Positions 46,108 through 59,159 of a stretch of DNA of 64,000 bases are shown in pieces. Each line of letters begins with the position of its first letter. Position 1 is the first letter of the stretch. Source of the stretch: Hydractinia symbiolongicarpus (Eukaryota > Cnidaria > Hydrozoa > Anthoathecata > Hydractiniidae); assembly GCF_029227915.1 (NCBI RefSeq), contig NC_079875.1, forward strand, positions 16,361,001-16,425,000, given 5' to 3'. The notes under the pieces were generated by a model. It ran no database searches, had not been told where the DNA came from, and saw only the letters and a list, made by a program, of their open reading frames with translations. A program made the translations under genes and the position numbers.

Positions 46108-49100
46108 TTGGTGTCAGTAATCTTTCTTTATAAAGTATGACATGTAAAGGAATACAAAATTTAAGGAAGAAACGAAGTTGTGGTGTTTTTTCAGTCTCCT
46201 TCAAATAAGAAAATACTATGGACATTTGGTTTGCAGCTTTTTCATTTCTTAGTCAAAGTAAATAAACCAGGGTTTTTCGCTACTTTATTTTAACGTCGTA
46301 GAGAACATTAGAATGTAGCAGACCTTTACCAAGCCTTTCATGCGCATCCAATGTATCTTATGGAAACATGTTGTTCATCCACAGAGAAAGGAAAGTATTG
46401 AGTCGAAGATGATCGCAAATTGTGCTCATGTAGCTAGTTGTTCTATCTAGATAATCTTTGTGATATTTTATTTAAAGTATCTGATACAATGTCGAAGAAA
46501 GTAGTTTTGGAAAATCGGGTTTTAATTTTTTAAGCTGCCCTACCAGAATTAATTTCCGCGAAATTTTTACAAGGATAAAATTTATGTTTCGCGTGAATAT
46601 TCTTAACTAACTTAGCAAGTCTTAATATCTCGCTAAATAAATTTTGCGAATTTTTTTTACTGTTTTTCACAGAATTTTATGCAAGCTTCTGGTGAAGAGT
46701 TGAAATTCACATACATATTATATTTTGTTCTAGGTGAATCAGTAGAAAAAAATAGTGTGAACCAAATTTTCAAAATTGAAAATAAATCAAATTTTACGAG
46801 AATTAATTTTTGCAAATTTGACGAATAGCAACTTTCCCAATAACTTTAAGATATTGACATAGACTCGTAAAATTTGCGAAAATTAATTACTAAAAAAATA
46901 AATTCCCTTAAAGTAGTTGCAGGTATAACTTAATATTAAGGATGTCAAAAGCAAGCTGCCAGAAGCGATCGACGTATAAAATAATACAACTCTATGTAGG
47001 GTGAAAAACATTCGCAAATTTAAAAACTTAAATAGTTCGGCGTAATCATTGTAATTTGATGCTAAGGATCAAATATCATTTATCAATTTATTATTTTTTA
47101 CCATTTTAAGTAGTTTATTCCAGCGCATTGATGACCAACACATATACAGGCATTTTTAAATAAGGCTAACACCACAATTTTTGCACGATGAAAGTAATAC
47201 AAACTTTTCAAAGATAGCTATCAGTTAATTAACACAACATGAACTGTTTTGAGAAATATTACCCTCGGTTAGCGAATCGATGTCAAAAGCTCGGACTATC
47301 CTTTTGACCTCACGTAATAGATAGATAAAACAATTTGTATTGTATTATTGTAAGCATTGACTGAGACATTTGATATCAAAGTTATTCATAAATATAAAGG
47401 AAATTATCTAATTTGAATGGTTCATATATCGGTTGATCAGTTTGTACTGTTAGAAAACTTTTAGGGCATCAATCTAAAAACGCTTTCCATTAGAATTTTT
47501 TTATGTGTAATTTAAAAAACCCGATCCTGAAAAGACATATCTTGTATGAAAAATAAATTCAATAGCCCGTGGATGAATCCATTGAGTGCGCTAATAAGGC
47601 AATAGTTAAATTGGATTAGGAGAATTACTAATGCGTGCGAAAAGCTTTCGTTTTTTGTGAAACATTCTTACACATTTCTTTCACTTGTAAGTCAAAGCAT
47701 AATTTTGAGTCTATAAAAATTTCTAACAATTTGACAATTATTAGAATTCAAAATATCAACTGTTCCTACAGAAAGAGAGGTACTTTCAGGTTGATGTCGT
47801 GACATGATCATGATGATCATTAATATTAAGTGCTTCCGTTACACGAATTTTTTCTGGTGCACAGACAAAATACGGTTATTATAATGTAGAGAAGAATATA
47901 TGTTTCTCGAAACACTTTGAGTGAATATGTTGATTTGTTTACCAGAACCATTATAGGGACTATTCCAAATTATTCAGATATGGCTGAAATGACTAAACCA
48001 ACGACGCGTAGTGTAATAATCGAAGTAAAGGTCATTAATTTGTATAATATAATGTCAACTACCCCAAAATCATATTATTGTTTGTGAGAATGATGCATTT
48101 AGTTTATTTATTAATAGACAATTAGATTATAGCGGGACGACGTTAAGGTCATAGGAAAATTTATCATAACAGCAAACAATGTAACGTAATTGTCTGTAGT
48201 CTCTTGTACTAAAACAATATTACGGCTAGTCACTTAGTAAATCAAAAAAATTGATGCCCTTGCTTTTCTTTCTAATTTAATGTATATCTCATTATATCTA
48301 TTCCTTGAACTTTTAGAGCGAACCTATATGTGTTAAAAGTATGCTTACATTAGGATTAGGTGTGCTTCAAATGGTTGTGGGATTAAGCCAGTGTTTTTCC
48401 AAAGTTCAGCCAGTGTTTTTCCAAAGTTCATAAGATCAGTTTTTTAAAATTGTTGTTTATATAAATGGTGTACTTTCACTCATGGACCAACGTGTTCGTA
48501 TATGCAACCCTGTGCTATAATAAATACCTTTTGACCTGAAAAATCATTATAGATTCCAAATGACATCTAGCAGATACGAATTGAACAGAATTTCAAACAT
48601 TGGCAAGCCACCAACATGTAAAATCAGATAGTCCATAGTCGTTAACTGATTAGCTGTAATTTGATTAAGTGTTGATAGAAGTCTATCCAATTGAGTTGCT
48701 TTGCATGACAGCGTATGACTAAAAGTAAGACATTAAAAAAACTTCCTTGAAATTCGTTGCAATTATTTTTTACTTAACCTTTCAGACTACCCGGGAACAC
48801 TATTTAACTTAAGAGTAGAATAACTTCCTAATGCATTTAAATCGTTCCTTCCTCTAACGCCTGTTTTAAAAGGTCTCGATGATAATCCCATATATAGATA
48901 ACTTTTGAACCGGTAAAGAAAAAAAGCTTAAAATACTCTAATGTTGGACACCTGTGACAAAAACACGGATATAAACTGGTTTGTTATTTCCTTACTTTAT
49001 AGAATACACGAAAATTATAATCCGGGTATACATGGATTAAACAACTTTAACTTTTTTTGATTTCTTAGAGATGCAATTTATGATTTTCCTTTTCCAATCA

Positions 49101-50544
49101 ACCTTTTACATTATACGAACAAGTCTGACACCAACGTCGTTCTTTTTAAAACCCCAGCCAGTAATTTTTCCTTTTTTGTTCATTATTTTAAGCACGTTTA
49201 AAAATGTCTTGATGCAATATTGGTAATGTTGTCGTGTTGGTAATTTTAAGAGGATATAAGGGAAACTTAAACTTTACTACGTGATACAACTGGCCATGTC
49301 ATATTTGGCTACAACCAAATCCCCTCTATTATCTATTACTTAATAGGGATACCATTTAATTACAAATATCTGTACAATATCATTATTAGCCTTGTTTTTG
49401 TACAATCTAAAGTAAAATATATTACAGCAAGTGACATTGTTAACTTTAGGCTTTGCTGATGCCAAATTGACTTATCGAGATATCAAATTCGCGCGAGTTA
49501 TATAGAAAGTCCAATAAATTTGAGTTTAAAATTGACATATCCTTTCCTGCTTCCCTATTTGAGCTTTTTTGTAATGGCTCACCGTTGCCAGAAGGCTGTT
49601 CATTTGGGAAAATATTGTAGCGAGTTTATTAAAAGCTTGGATATTGTATTAAAGATAATTAACTAAAATATTTTTCAAAATTTTCAAATACAGCCTGAAC
49701 TTTAAAACGGTTGCTGTTTCCAGAATGTCTTTATCACGAAGCAGCCCACCATACGTTGAGAAAAAGCTTGAGAATTTGAGAAACTGAGCATGCTGACTTC
49801 AATAACAGATTTATTATCGTTTAAGATCTAAACAAATAACCTAAGTTTTTAGGCTACAGATGAATAAACCTTTAAATGATCGATTTGCGTGTGATATGAA
49901 ACGAGGTTCTTAATTGATTGTGCTTACAACCTCTGTGATATGACACATACATCAAATATTTAGACAGCGGTTGTAGTTCTTAACCTGTAGAGATAGAATT
50001 TGTCTGGAAAATAGTTATCATTTACAAAGGTTGTAAATTAAATACATTGACCATGTCTTGATAACACAGTTTCGCGGTTTTCGTCAATCGTCATAGTCTA
50101 TATGGTGAATCATCATACTCTGTTAAAAGGAACCTAATTGTTTTCCTCATAATTGATAACCAAAACAAAACGAATGAAGATTTTTAAATTTTTAATAACA
50201 TCCCAGCAATTTTTAATTAGTGATTGTACATCATTAGACATTTTAATACAACAAAGAGCGTGTCCTTGTAGAATTGTATCGTGTCTTTAAATGCCGTCAT
50301 TTCCTAATAAAATTCCGTTGCGGTTACCCTTTAGGAAATTCATTAGAAGATACATGATAAAAAATATGATAAAGTTTTCACCTGTTTTTTTGAATTTGTC
50401 AGGACGCAGAAATAGTAACGTGAGCAACATGATCCGGCTGTGTGTTGATTACCCCTAATTGAACGTAATTAACTGGGGGATGTTTGTAATTAAGGAATCA
50501 GATTAGGTATGTGACGCGGAAAACATGGGGAATGCTAAAGGTAG
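46108..50544. other. 4.4-kb AT-rich gap between the two astacin genes
   Basis: No exon, RNA gene or element with clear ends was recognised. I looked specifically for a ShKT-coding exon (closely spaced Cys codons ending in a TGT/TGC pair) that could belong to astacin A and found none. Confidence 0.55.
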
Positions 50545-50552
50545 TATAAATA
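50545..50552 (+). promoter_or_regulatory. TATA box of astacin B
   Basis: TATAAATA lies about 109 nt before the ATG at 50654, so transcription probably starts near 50575-50580. The leader contains CACAGCGAAGATAA (50595-50608), which is also in the leader of gene C. Confidence 0.65.
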
Positions 50553-50653
50553 CGAGGGTTGATGTGTTGGAGAAATCAGAAAAGCTGAAGTCAGCACAGC
50601 GAAGATAACTTTGTTTCAATTCAACTTGTATAGAAAGGTTTTCTCGTGTAAAG

Positions 50654-53600
50654 ATGAAGGTTTTTATATTTATAATTAGCTTTCATGGTGAGTTTATATA
50701 AAACTGGAATTATCATTTTTTTTGTTTCTATAGTATAGCTCAGCCTTTTTCTTGTTGCATTTCTTTAATTGAATAATGTTGTATTGTTTTTGCCACAGTT
50801 CTAACTGTTATTGACAACGTTACGCTAAATGTGTTTTTAATGAGACGTTCTGAATTGATAATTTCTAACTCATAGAATAATGCTGCTATAACTATGTTTT
50901 TATTGATTTTTAAAATGTTTATTTCTAGTTGCTACTTGTCTTCCTATTGCTGATAATTCACTATTTAAAGAGCTAGAGAATGCGAATCAAGGTAAAATTG
51001 GAATCAAATCACATTTCATTTTTATAGCTAGGAATTATTTTGCTCATCTCCCTAGCTGACCAATTTACATATATGTATAAAACGGTGTGATTGATCCCGG
51101 TTTGTTTTTTTACAATTTTACAACATTTTGACGATGCGTTAAAAATATATATAAAATGCTTCTGGAAAATCTGCTGCAATGAGCATTGCCATTAACATTA
51201 GAATATTTAAATCTATGATACTGAGAAATTTGTTGACATCATCCATTTAATCAGTCTTTTAAATATGCATGGCGCTCTATATAATTTTTATAATACTAAT
51301 AATACTTCTTTCCAGGAATGGACACTATTGTTCAAGGAGACATACGAATAAGGGGAAATAACGAGGACAGGCCAGCCGGGGTCTCCAACGCTGCAATTAT
51401 TGGTGATGAATACAGATGGGAAAACGGCGTTGTGCCATACTTGATTGAAAACACATTCTGTAAGTAGATATTTCGATTAAGTTATTATTCTTTTGATCTG
51501 AATGTCCCTTGTACGCTTTTTGCATTACTTGCTTCTGGGGGGGGGGGGGCATTTCTCCGATGTGTTTCGCTTGGAGTGCACAAGAAATGAAACTTCAACT
51601 TTAAAATCCCGCACTAAAGGTTGCCACAACAACATAGTTCTCCTTCGGAGAGACTAATCTAGCACTGTGCAACTATTATTTAATTTATTTTAGCTGAAGC
51701 TGAGAAAGAGACTGTGATAAAGAAGGCAATGCGTGATATCGAGGCTGTTACCTGTATTCGATTCCAGGAATATAGTTCTCCACCCAGTTTTCCATATCTG
51801 AACATCATCGACGGTTCTGGGTAAGAAAAATGTATTGTGAATTAAGATCTTAAGATTTTCGGCATATTTCTGATAGTGACAAATAACGCTTCCCCTGTTT
51901 TAAAGCACTGGATGATTTCATATAATTCATATATTTTGTATACACCGCCAATATATACCACATGCTTCATTTTACGATATCCCTTATTACCAATTTGGGT
52001 TATTTCGTTACTTTTGTACGATGTCAAAAAGAGCTCTGATAAGAAAAAAATCTGCTTATTTTGGGAAATACATTACCATCTTTGAAGCTAGCTAATTTTA
52101 AGTTTATATTAAAATATTAAATAAAAGAAGAAAAACAATCTTTTATTGCAGTTGATATACTTTTCTGTTCTATCTTCTAGTTGTTGGTCTTATGTTGGAA
52201 AGGTTTTTTACAAACCTGGTTCAAAGCAAAACTTGTCACTGCGTAGAATCGACTGCCTGGCAGATTATCTTGCTATTCATGAGCTTATGCACGCGTTAGG
52301 GATGTGGCATGAGCAGTCTAGAGCGGACAGAGACAATTATGTTATTATACACTATGAGAACATACATAACGGTAAGAAATGTTATTCGTTTTAGCTGTTG
52401 CTTTTTAAAAAAAAAAAATTAAAATCTTTATGTATATGTTCTTCCTTGCAATAGGTCAACCTCAAAACAAGTTAAAAAGTATAAACTTTGATTCAAGGAA
52501 ATTTCATTTTTTATATACACACCTACTGTAACTGCTGAGAAACTCCTAAATAAAAAATACCAACGCTGTTTGTGTTACGTTGAAATATTTTGTTGTTTCA
52601 GGGAGTGAAGGCAACTTTGAGAAAAAATTAGGCAATAGTTTTAATACACCATATGATCCTAACAGTATTATGCATTATGAAAGGTATGTACTTTATGTAA
52701 TCGTATATTTACTACATTGCGTGAAGTAAAAATTGGTAGCAAAGCCACAAATTTTGACATTTTAAACAGAGTTTGTGTTGATTGGTTTAGCCTTCTTTGA
52801 AACCGAAGACGCATCAAGTTAGAACAAGCGCACAACAACAGCTTCAATATGCACTGAACACGCCCATCTATTCTTTTCCGTTGTTGAAAAATGCTTTGGG
52901 TCTAAAGTTAAGAATTTTTTGTTTAGAACCGCTTTCACTAAAAACCATAGACCTACAATTACTTGGAAAGATGATTACTCGCGAGAACTAGGAGGGAAAG
53001 TATTAACAGCCAGTGACATTTATCAACTGAATGCAATATACAAATGTCCCTCCATACCGACAACAAAAACGTCAACTACACGCAGCACTACGACGACAAC
53101 GACAACTAAAAAGCGACCCACTACAACATCGACAACAACAACTACCACAAAAAGGCCAACAACAACAACGACTACAAAACGACCAACTACGACAACGACA
53201 ACAACAACTACTACGCAAAGACCAACAACAATAACGACTACGAAACGGCCAACTACGACAACGACAACAACAACTACTACGAAAAGACCAACAACAATAA
53301 CGACTACGAAACGACCAACTACGACAACAAAAACGATCACAAAAAGACCAACAACAACAACAACAACAACAACAACTAAAAGACCGACTACGACAACGAC
53401 AACAACAACTACAACAAAAAGACCAACAACAACAACTACAACAACTAAAAAACCGACAACAACAACGACAACAACACTCCCATCTGGGCAAGGTAAATAA
53501 CTTAACTTTTTTGTTGCGTTAAATTCGGTTTTCTTTAATAACTAACTAACTAACTAACTTTTTTACTACCATTCTCTCATAGCATGTGGTGACCTTTCAG

Positions 53601-53875
53601 CTGTATGCATAAATCTAAGATACAAGACAGATAATAAATGTCATCAACAATACTTCGGAGAAAGGTGTCCCCGAAGTTGTGGCGATTGTACTGGTCCTAA
53701 GAGTGAAATTTGCCTTAATCTTAGAGATAAAGCATCAGATTGTGCATTGAAAGCAGCTCAAGGAAAATGCATCTACAATTCTTATTCTTACTATACATAT
53801 AAGACAAAAAAAGAATGTGCAAGGACATGCTGTGAGAGAGGTGAACTTTATTATTGGCAAAATAGATATGGTTAA
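50654..53875 (+). CDS. Astacin B: secreted astacin - Thr-rich linker - two ShKT domains
   Basis: Eight exons: 50654-50687, 50929-50991, 51316-51459, 51694-51820, 52181-52371, 52602-52683, 52927-53492, 53583-53875; 499 residues, all junctions in phase. Signal peptide about 1-17; propeptide with Q-G-D (39-41); protease domain from about 66 (R-W-E-N-G-V-V-P-Y) to 255. Zinc site [12 protein letters not shown] (His156, His160, His166, catalytic Glu157); Met-turn S-I-M-H-Y (Tyr212 as further ligand). Residues about 256-400 are a Thr-rich linker with K/Q-R-P-T steps, a likely O-glycosylated spacer. Two ShKT modules follow (from Cys404), each with six Cys. In cnidarians astacin-ShKT proteins act in development, digestion and nematocyst/gland secretion; which applies here is not decided. 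Exons 1-6 match astacin A almost in length and fully in phase. A possible ATTAAA poly(A) signal is at 54104-54109. Confidence 0.93.
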
Positions 53876-54219
53876 TTATAGACTGAACAAAAATTTATTT
53901 AGTTAGAATTAGCACTACTCACAAGCTCATTGTAGAAACCTTTTAAATTTAACGTATATATTGCATATTTATTCCTTTCTATTCTTTTCTTTATTGTGAT
54001 ATTAGCATTTGTTTATTCCTTAGACTTTTTCGTACTGTTCTTGTACTAATCTTATTATCACTATGTAGCTAGTTTTATGACTAACAATTAATTTATCTTA
54101 TTTATTAAATATTTATAGCTATTCGGTAATTATACAAATATATCTTGAATAAGTATAAAACAAAAGATTTTTATTATTATTTTGCGTTATTTCTACGCCT
54201 TATTTAAAAGCAACATCTA

Positions 54220-54539
54220 TCTTTGCAATAATAGCCATCGTCAGTCTGTTTGTCTGTCTGTTACGAAAACACAAAATGCAATATATAAAGGACGGGCGAC
54301 CCAGTGAATTTTTCCACGGGTTGACGATTAGGCTATGTTTTTATACCCAACTGTCCGTCTGTAAGCCAAAGATGGTAGCTGTGTCTGTTTGACTGTTTAT
54401 AACGGAAACGCGAAATGCAATATATAAAGGTCACAACTAATCTTTTTTATTATACCCAACTGTCCGTCTGTGATACAAAGATGGCAGCTGCAAGTTGCGG
54501 TGTCTAAATTACCGTGGATTTTCAGGAGCTTACGAGTAG
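54220..54539 (+). mobile_element. Three degenerate Helitron-like elements head-to-tail
   Basis: Copies are about 54220-54331 (ends GACGATTAG), 54332-54440 (ends ACAACTAA, a CTRR end) and 54441-54539 (ends ACGAGTAG). Each begins with a T/A-rich 5' end followed by TATACCCAACTGTCCGTCTG or ATAGCC...GTCTGTCTG. The hairpin is partly kept only in the first (AATTTTTCCACGGG). Confidence 0.6.
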
Positions 54540-54540
54540 T

Positions 54541-56748
54541 CTTATGAGCATCATAAAGCTTAAACTCGTTAAGAATAGAACCAAAATATAAACAGTCAGC
54601 CTGAAGTAAATAAGTAAGTAAAAATAGAAAAATAACAAAATATAGAAAGGTTATAAAAAATGAAGTAGCTTTCGAGACTTTTCCAGTTGTAGAGGGCAAG
54701 TGAGTTTTATGCGGCGAAAAACGTTGTTAAAAAAAGGTTGATTTTAATTGACGTACAGCCTGAGCAAGCAAGTAAACTCTTACAATTGGTGTTTTTAAAG
54801 TAAATAATCAGCAACACGCAACAAGTAAGGAACAGTTGAATCTGTGAAATACAACAGAAACTTAAATAACACTAAACCTTTGCCAAAATTTGGTGTTCCT
54901 TATTAAAAAGGGCTATTCTAAGATGAATTATAACATTGTCGCGCCTTTCCAACCTTAATTTTATACTAACACTATTATCACAAGCGCTTTGAATTTCTTA
55001 AACTTTTAGTTCATGTGATATTTACAAGGATTAAAAGGACAAGAAGCAATAATAATTGAAATAAACATTTTTTATTTGTTTAAAAACGTTCAATTAATGT
55101 GCAACGTTATTAATCGTCAGTATGGAAATGTTCGAAGGCAAAAATAATATGGCAACTTTAAACGTAAACAGAAATAAACAAAGTAAATATTTGTCCAGAT
55201 GACACGCTTTCAGACACAACAAAATTAACAACCTTGTTCACTTTAATACTCAAACTTTCTAAAAATCACAAATAAAGCAACAACTATATATTTTAAGTTT
55301 TATCTCATTTCACAGCAAGTGTCTCATCAAAGAAATCTTTACACATTGAAGATGGAGAAGTTCGTTTTAAACTTTGTATCAATGCTTACATCAAAATCAT
55401 TTAAAGTTATTATCGCTTTAATTTTGCATTTAACCCTATTCGGCTTGGGGGGATGGGTCGCCCCCCCCCCCCCCCCGACGATTTCCTTAACGTTATCCTG
55501 CATGGCTATGATGCTGACTAAGTTTTAATATTTATCTATTAGACACCTTCATGCCAGATTTTTAGGTCCCATGCTTTTTGGACGCTTTTATGTTAGCTAT
55601 TACTCGAAACTACCCCTAAAAATCTCTATGAAACCCTTCTTGGGAAAAATATAATAACTTTTGTTAGAATTTTCCTTAGAAGTTGACTTACTTACAACAC
55701 AACTTTGTTTCATCAAGAAGAATCATTTTCTATAATTTGGACACGTGATTAATCCGATTACCCAATTTTTTCAGATTTTAACCAAAAATCGGAAAAATGG
55801 ATTTTCAGGCAATTTTTGGCAACTTTACATGTGATCAATGTAAAAACTGGAAAATATGTTAAATAACTCTATTATAGCTTTCAGAAACTTTAAACAGAAT
55901 ATAATAATTCACTTCAGAACTTAAGTAATTGAATTTTAAAGAGATGGTGGCATTTTTAACAAATTTCAAGCTTTTGATGACGTCACAGAAATTGTGCTGA
56001 CGCAAACAAAAAATTTTTTGCCGCCATAAAACCCCGGACCGAATAGGGTTAAAAAATTAAATTTACATTTGGATAAAAAAATATTTCTCTGGTTAAGGAA
56101 GAGTTTACAAAAATCTAAACAAAGTCCAACTACAATGTATTTTTTTGAAAAATTTCTCCTAAGAAATAGTATAAACTGAAAAAAAATATATAATTTCTAT
56201 TTTTCGCAAGAAAATAAATAAGTCGCTGTTCTTTAAATCTGCAAGTCTTCGAAAACTAGGCTGTGTTGGATAGTGGGAATGGAAAATTTGTCGACAAAAT
56301 TTAAAATATTTATACAAATATATCATCAGTAAAAAGTAAACTACCATTTTAAATTGCAGAATTAGGCGTAATCTACAATTTTTGACGATAATTTTGAGAC
56401 GTAGGCAGTTTAATTCTTCACTTTTTAAATATAGACAAAAGTGTCAAACAGTCAATGCACTGCAGCCGGTTGGTTGCAAATTCGCTACTTTTGAACACAC
56501 ATAGGCCAGGCATACAGCGTTAAAAAGTCGCTAGTCACACTCTCAGCGCGCCTGCATTTTAAGAGTTTTAAGAGTTAAGAGTTACAAAAGTTAGCTCTGA
56601 ACATTGAAAAATGAACTTAAAGTTCAAAGTGTGTGAATCTAATATAGAACTTGCCTACGCAATAACTTAAAGAGATTGCTTTGACTTTCCTTTTACTTTA
56701 AATCGGAATCACTAGAGAGGTCTTAGTTTATTACTAATTAAAAGTGCG
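54541..56748. other. AT-rich intergenic with a C16 tract
   Basis: No gene was recognised. A run of 16 C lies at 55461-55476 in otherwise AT-rich DNA; ORFs crossing it give Pro runs by composition. Confidence 0.5.
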
Positions 56749-57582
56749 ATGGATTTTGGACTGTATTTACAGCTAGATTACAAGCCTAAAAGATTAACTA
56801 CGATACCACGACGTTCTGGTAAGTGCTAATGAGGAAAGTAAAACAAACATTCTCTTTTCAATATTCATAATTCTAACAGACATAAGTCCTGAACACTCTT
56901 CAAAGAACAGCTGAAGAAATATTAATGGGTACTCCTTTAGATTAACATTTTTGTGCATATTAGATTTGAGAAATTGATGAGCTGACCGCTAAACTAACTT
57001 AAAATTTAACCTCTTAATTACCATATCGTAATTAACCTGATTGATTGCTGCTAAATTCCTATTTTATACTAGCCACAAGGAAAGGGCCAATGTCATTGCA
57101 TTTAAATGTGTGCATTTTTCATAATTTATAATTTCACCCTTAGATTTAATTAATCCTAAAAGGGTTAATAAAATATTTGCTTTTAAAAAGTTATTTTTGG
57201 CCTAAAATTACATACAAGATAATTCTTAGTTTCTTCAACAATTCTCTTAGGGCCTAATGTTTTTATGATAAGTATAGATATGTTATATTTACCTATCCAT
57301 AGTTACTTCAAACCGTACCTGCTTCTCATGTGCAATTCATTTGCCATATCACACCGAATTCCACACAATTTAGTGCTTTGAAAGAAAACCGTAGATTGCC
57401 GTGATAAAGATTTCTTGCGTAAGTTTATAAAAATGTTCTGTGTTTTATCTGATCGTGAGTTAGAAAGAATGAAATATGATCGTGACCAAAACGTATTTAT
57501 CAATGCACTGCTTGGTTGTGCCAAAAGTGAAAAGAGACTCTTAATTACATTCCTGGATGAAACTGCAGAATTTTTAGGGTAA
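56749..57582 (+). CDS. Small two-exon gene, unknown family
   Basis: Exon 1 is 56749-56818 (ATG start, donor G/GTAAGT); exon 2 begins at 57395 after CCGTAG. Both sides are phase 1, giving an open frame that ends in TAA at 57580-57582, about 85 residues. The product is not compositionally biased: a short N-terminal segment (M-D-F-G-L-Y-L-Q-L-D-Y-K-P-K), then a helical, charged domain with R-D-K-D-F-L-R-K-F, D-R-E-L-E-R-M-K-Y-D-R-D and C-A-K-S-E-K-R-L-L-I-T-F-L-D-E. No signal peptide. The stop overlaps a GTAAGT donor at 57579, so exon 2 may instead be internal and the protein longer; no further exon was found downstream. Not recognised. Confidence 0.45.
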
Positions 57583-58936
57583 GTACTTAGGAAACATTGA
57601 GGTTCCAGTTTGGGTGACATGACAAAGCAAGATATTTTACTGTTTCCGTCATGCCGTTGCTGCAATGTCAAAGGTTGACTCCATCAGCACGGTTTCCATT
57701 ATGGAATTGAGATTGTAAACTTTTTTAATAATGTTGTATCAAATAATACCCCTCAACCTCAAAAAATCGTGGAAGTGGAATAAATGTAGCGATGGCGATA
57801 TAAAATTTATAATTTTGACATATCAAAATTTTTCTAACTATGATTTAAGCTCACAATTTAATATTTCGCATTCAATTTTTTGATATAAGTCACGTTTATT
57901 TGTAGAAGTATAGTATAGGCTAAAAGCTCACTTAACCATTTTTTTTTAATTTTGAAGCCATTGATAGCTTCGAACTCACCAACCTTGTTGGAATAACAGT
58001 CTCCTTAAATTTCAGCAGCATTTAGGCATTATTCCGGAGTTAATGATCACACAATAAAAACAGTACGAATGCAAATATTTTTTAAAAAGTTATCAAATGT
58101 CACTTCAGAAAAGAATGCAAGACGTGGGTTATAGTTCCACGAAAAACATGACAAAAGCATCGATTAAAATCATGAAAATGATAAGCATTGCTAGAAGTCA
58201 ACTGCATAGTTTATGTGTATCCTGATATTACCTTTTCAATCATTTAATGTGTTTACTGTTTCAAAATACCCTTTTCACCACTCCTTTCCACATTTCAAAT
58301 TTGTTAGAAAAATTCAGGTTATAACTAACCGTCGCGTTTAAGTTACAAAAAAAGTTTGATCGATGTGTTGTTGATGAATCGTCAGTGACTCATACGTTAC
58401 TCATGTATAACAAGATGCGATGTTATTTCATTTTATCGTGCTTTTTGATTTCATATCAGTGCTAACTGACTTCATTTAAATTTCTGGTAATTTCATTTTG
58501 ACCGCAAGTAAGCAATTTTGATATTAATACTTGTAGCATTTTAATAAGCATATACATTATCTTAAATTAGCCATCTGAAGCTATTAACCACGTCATATCC
58601 ACCTAAAAACAATATAACGAAACCTTAATTGACTGTTAATGTTTAATACACTTGGTTAAGAAAATTTTATCTTTGATTATTATACGGCATATTCAGTGAT
58701 TCAACTTTTCTATTACAATCTGAAAGCATTTTTATTTTTCATAGTGTTTACAACAGTTGGGATACATCAGCATTACAGCTGAACAATCTTTGCCAACACT
58801 CGCCGCGCTTATGTTTCTACTTTACCGTTTAGTCATACAGTGTTGGTGCTTAATTACATCATGTAGAAAATTGAAGTGCTGCATAGTCTTCGTAGGTTGC
58901 AGATAAGAACTCGTTTTTTGTTTAAGAAAATAACTA
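57583..58936. other. AT-rich, nothing recognised
   Basis: No coding exon, RNA gene or element with clear ends was seen. Confidence 0.5.
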
Positions 58937-59155
58937 AATAAATGAATAAATGAATGACTGAAATGACTGAAATGAATGAATGAATGAATGAATGAATAAA
59001 TGAATAATTGAATGAATGAATGAATGAATGAATGAATGAATGAATGAATAAATGAACGAATGAATGAATGAATGAATGAATGAATGTATGAATGAATAAA
59101 TGAATGAATGAATGAATGAAAAAATAAACAAAAAAATAAACAAATAAATAAATAA
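58937..59155. repeat. (TGAA)n tetranucleotide microsatellite
   Basis: Nearly continuous AATGAATG units with occasional AATAAATG interruptions, fading into AATAAACA units at the right end. The long minus-strand Ser/Phe/Ile/His ORFs over it are artefacts of the repeat. Confidence 0.97.
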
Positions 59156-59159
59156 GACT

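Noticed and set aside
46108-50544. A lost ShKT exon of astacin A
   Set aside because: No segment with the spacing of six Cys codons and a phase-1 acceptor was found by eye; a profile search would be decisive.
53023-53491. Val-rich and Cys/Arg-rich ORFs opposite the Thr-rich exon
   Set aside because: They are shadows of the ACA/ACG/ACT repeat that codes for the linker of astacin B.
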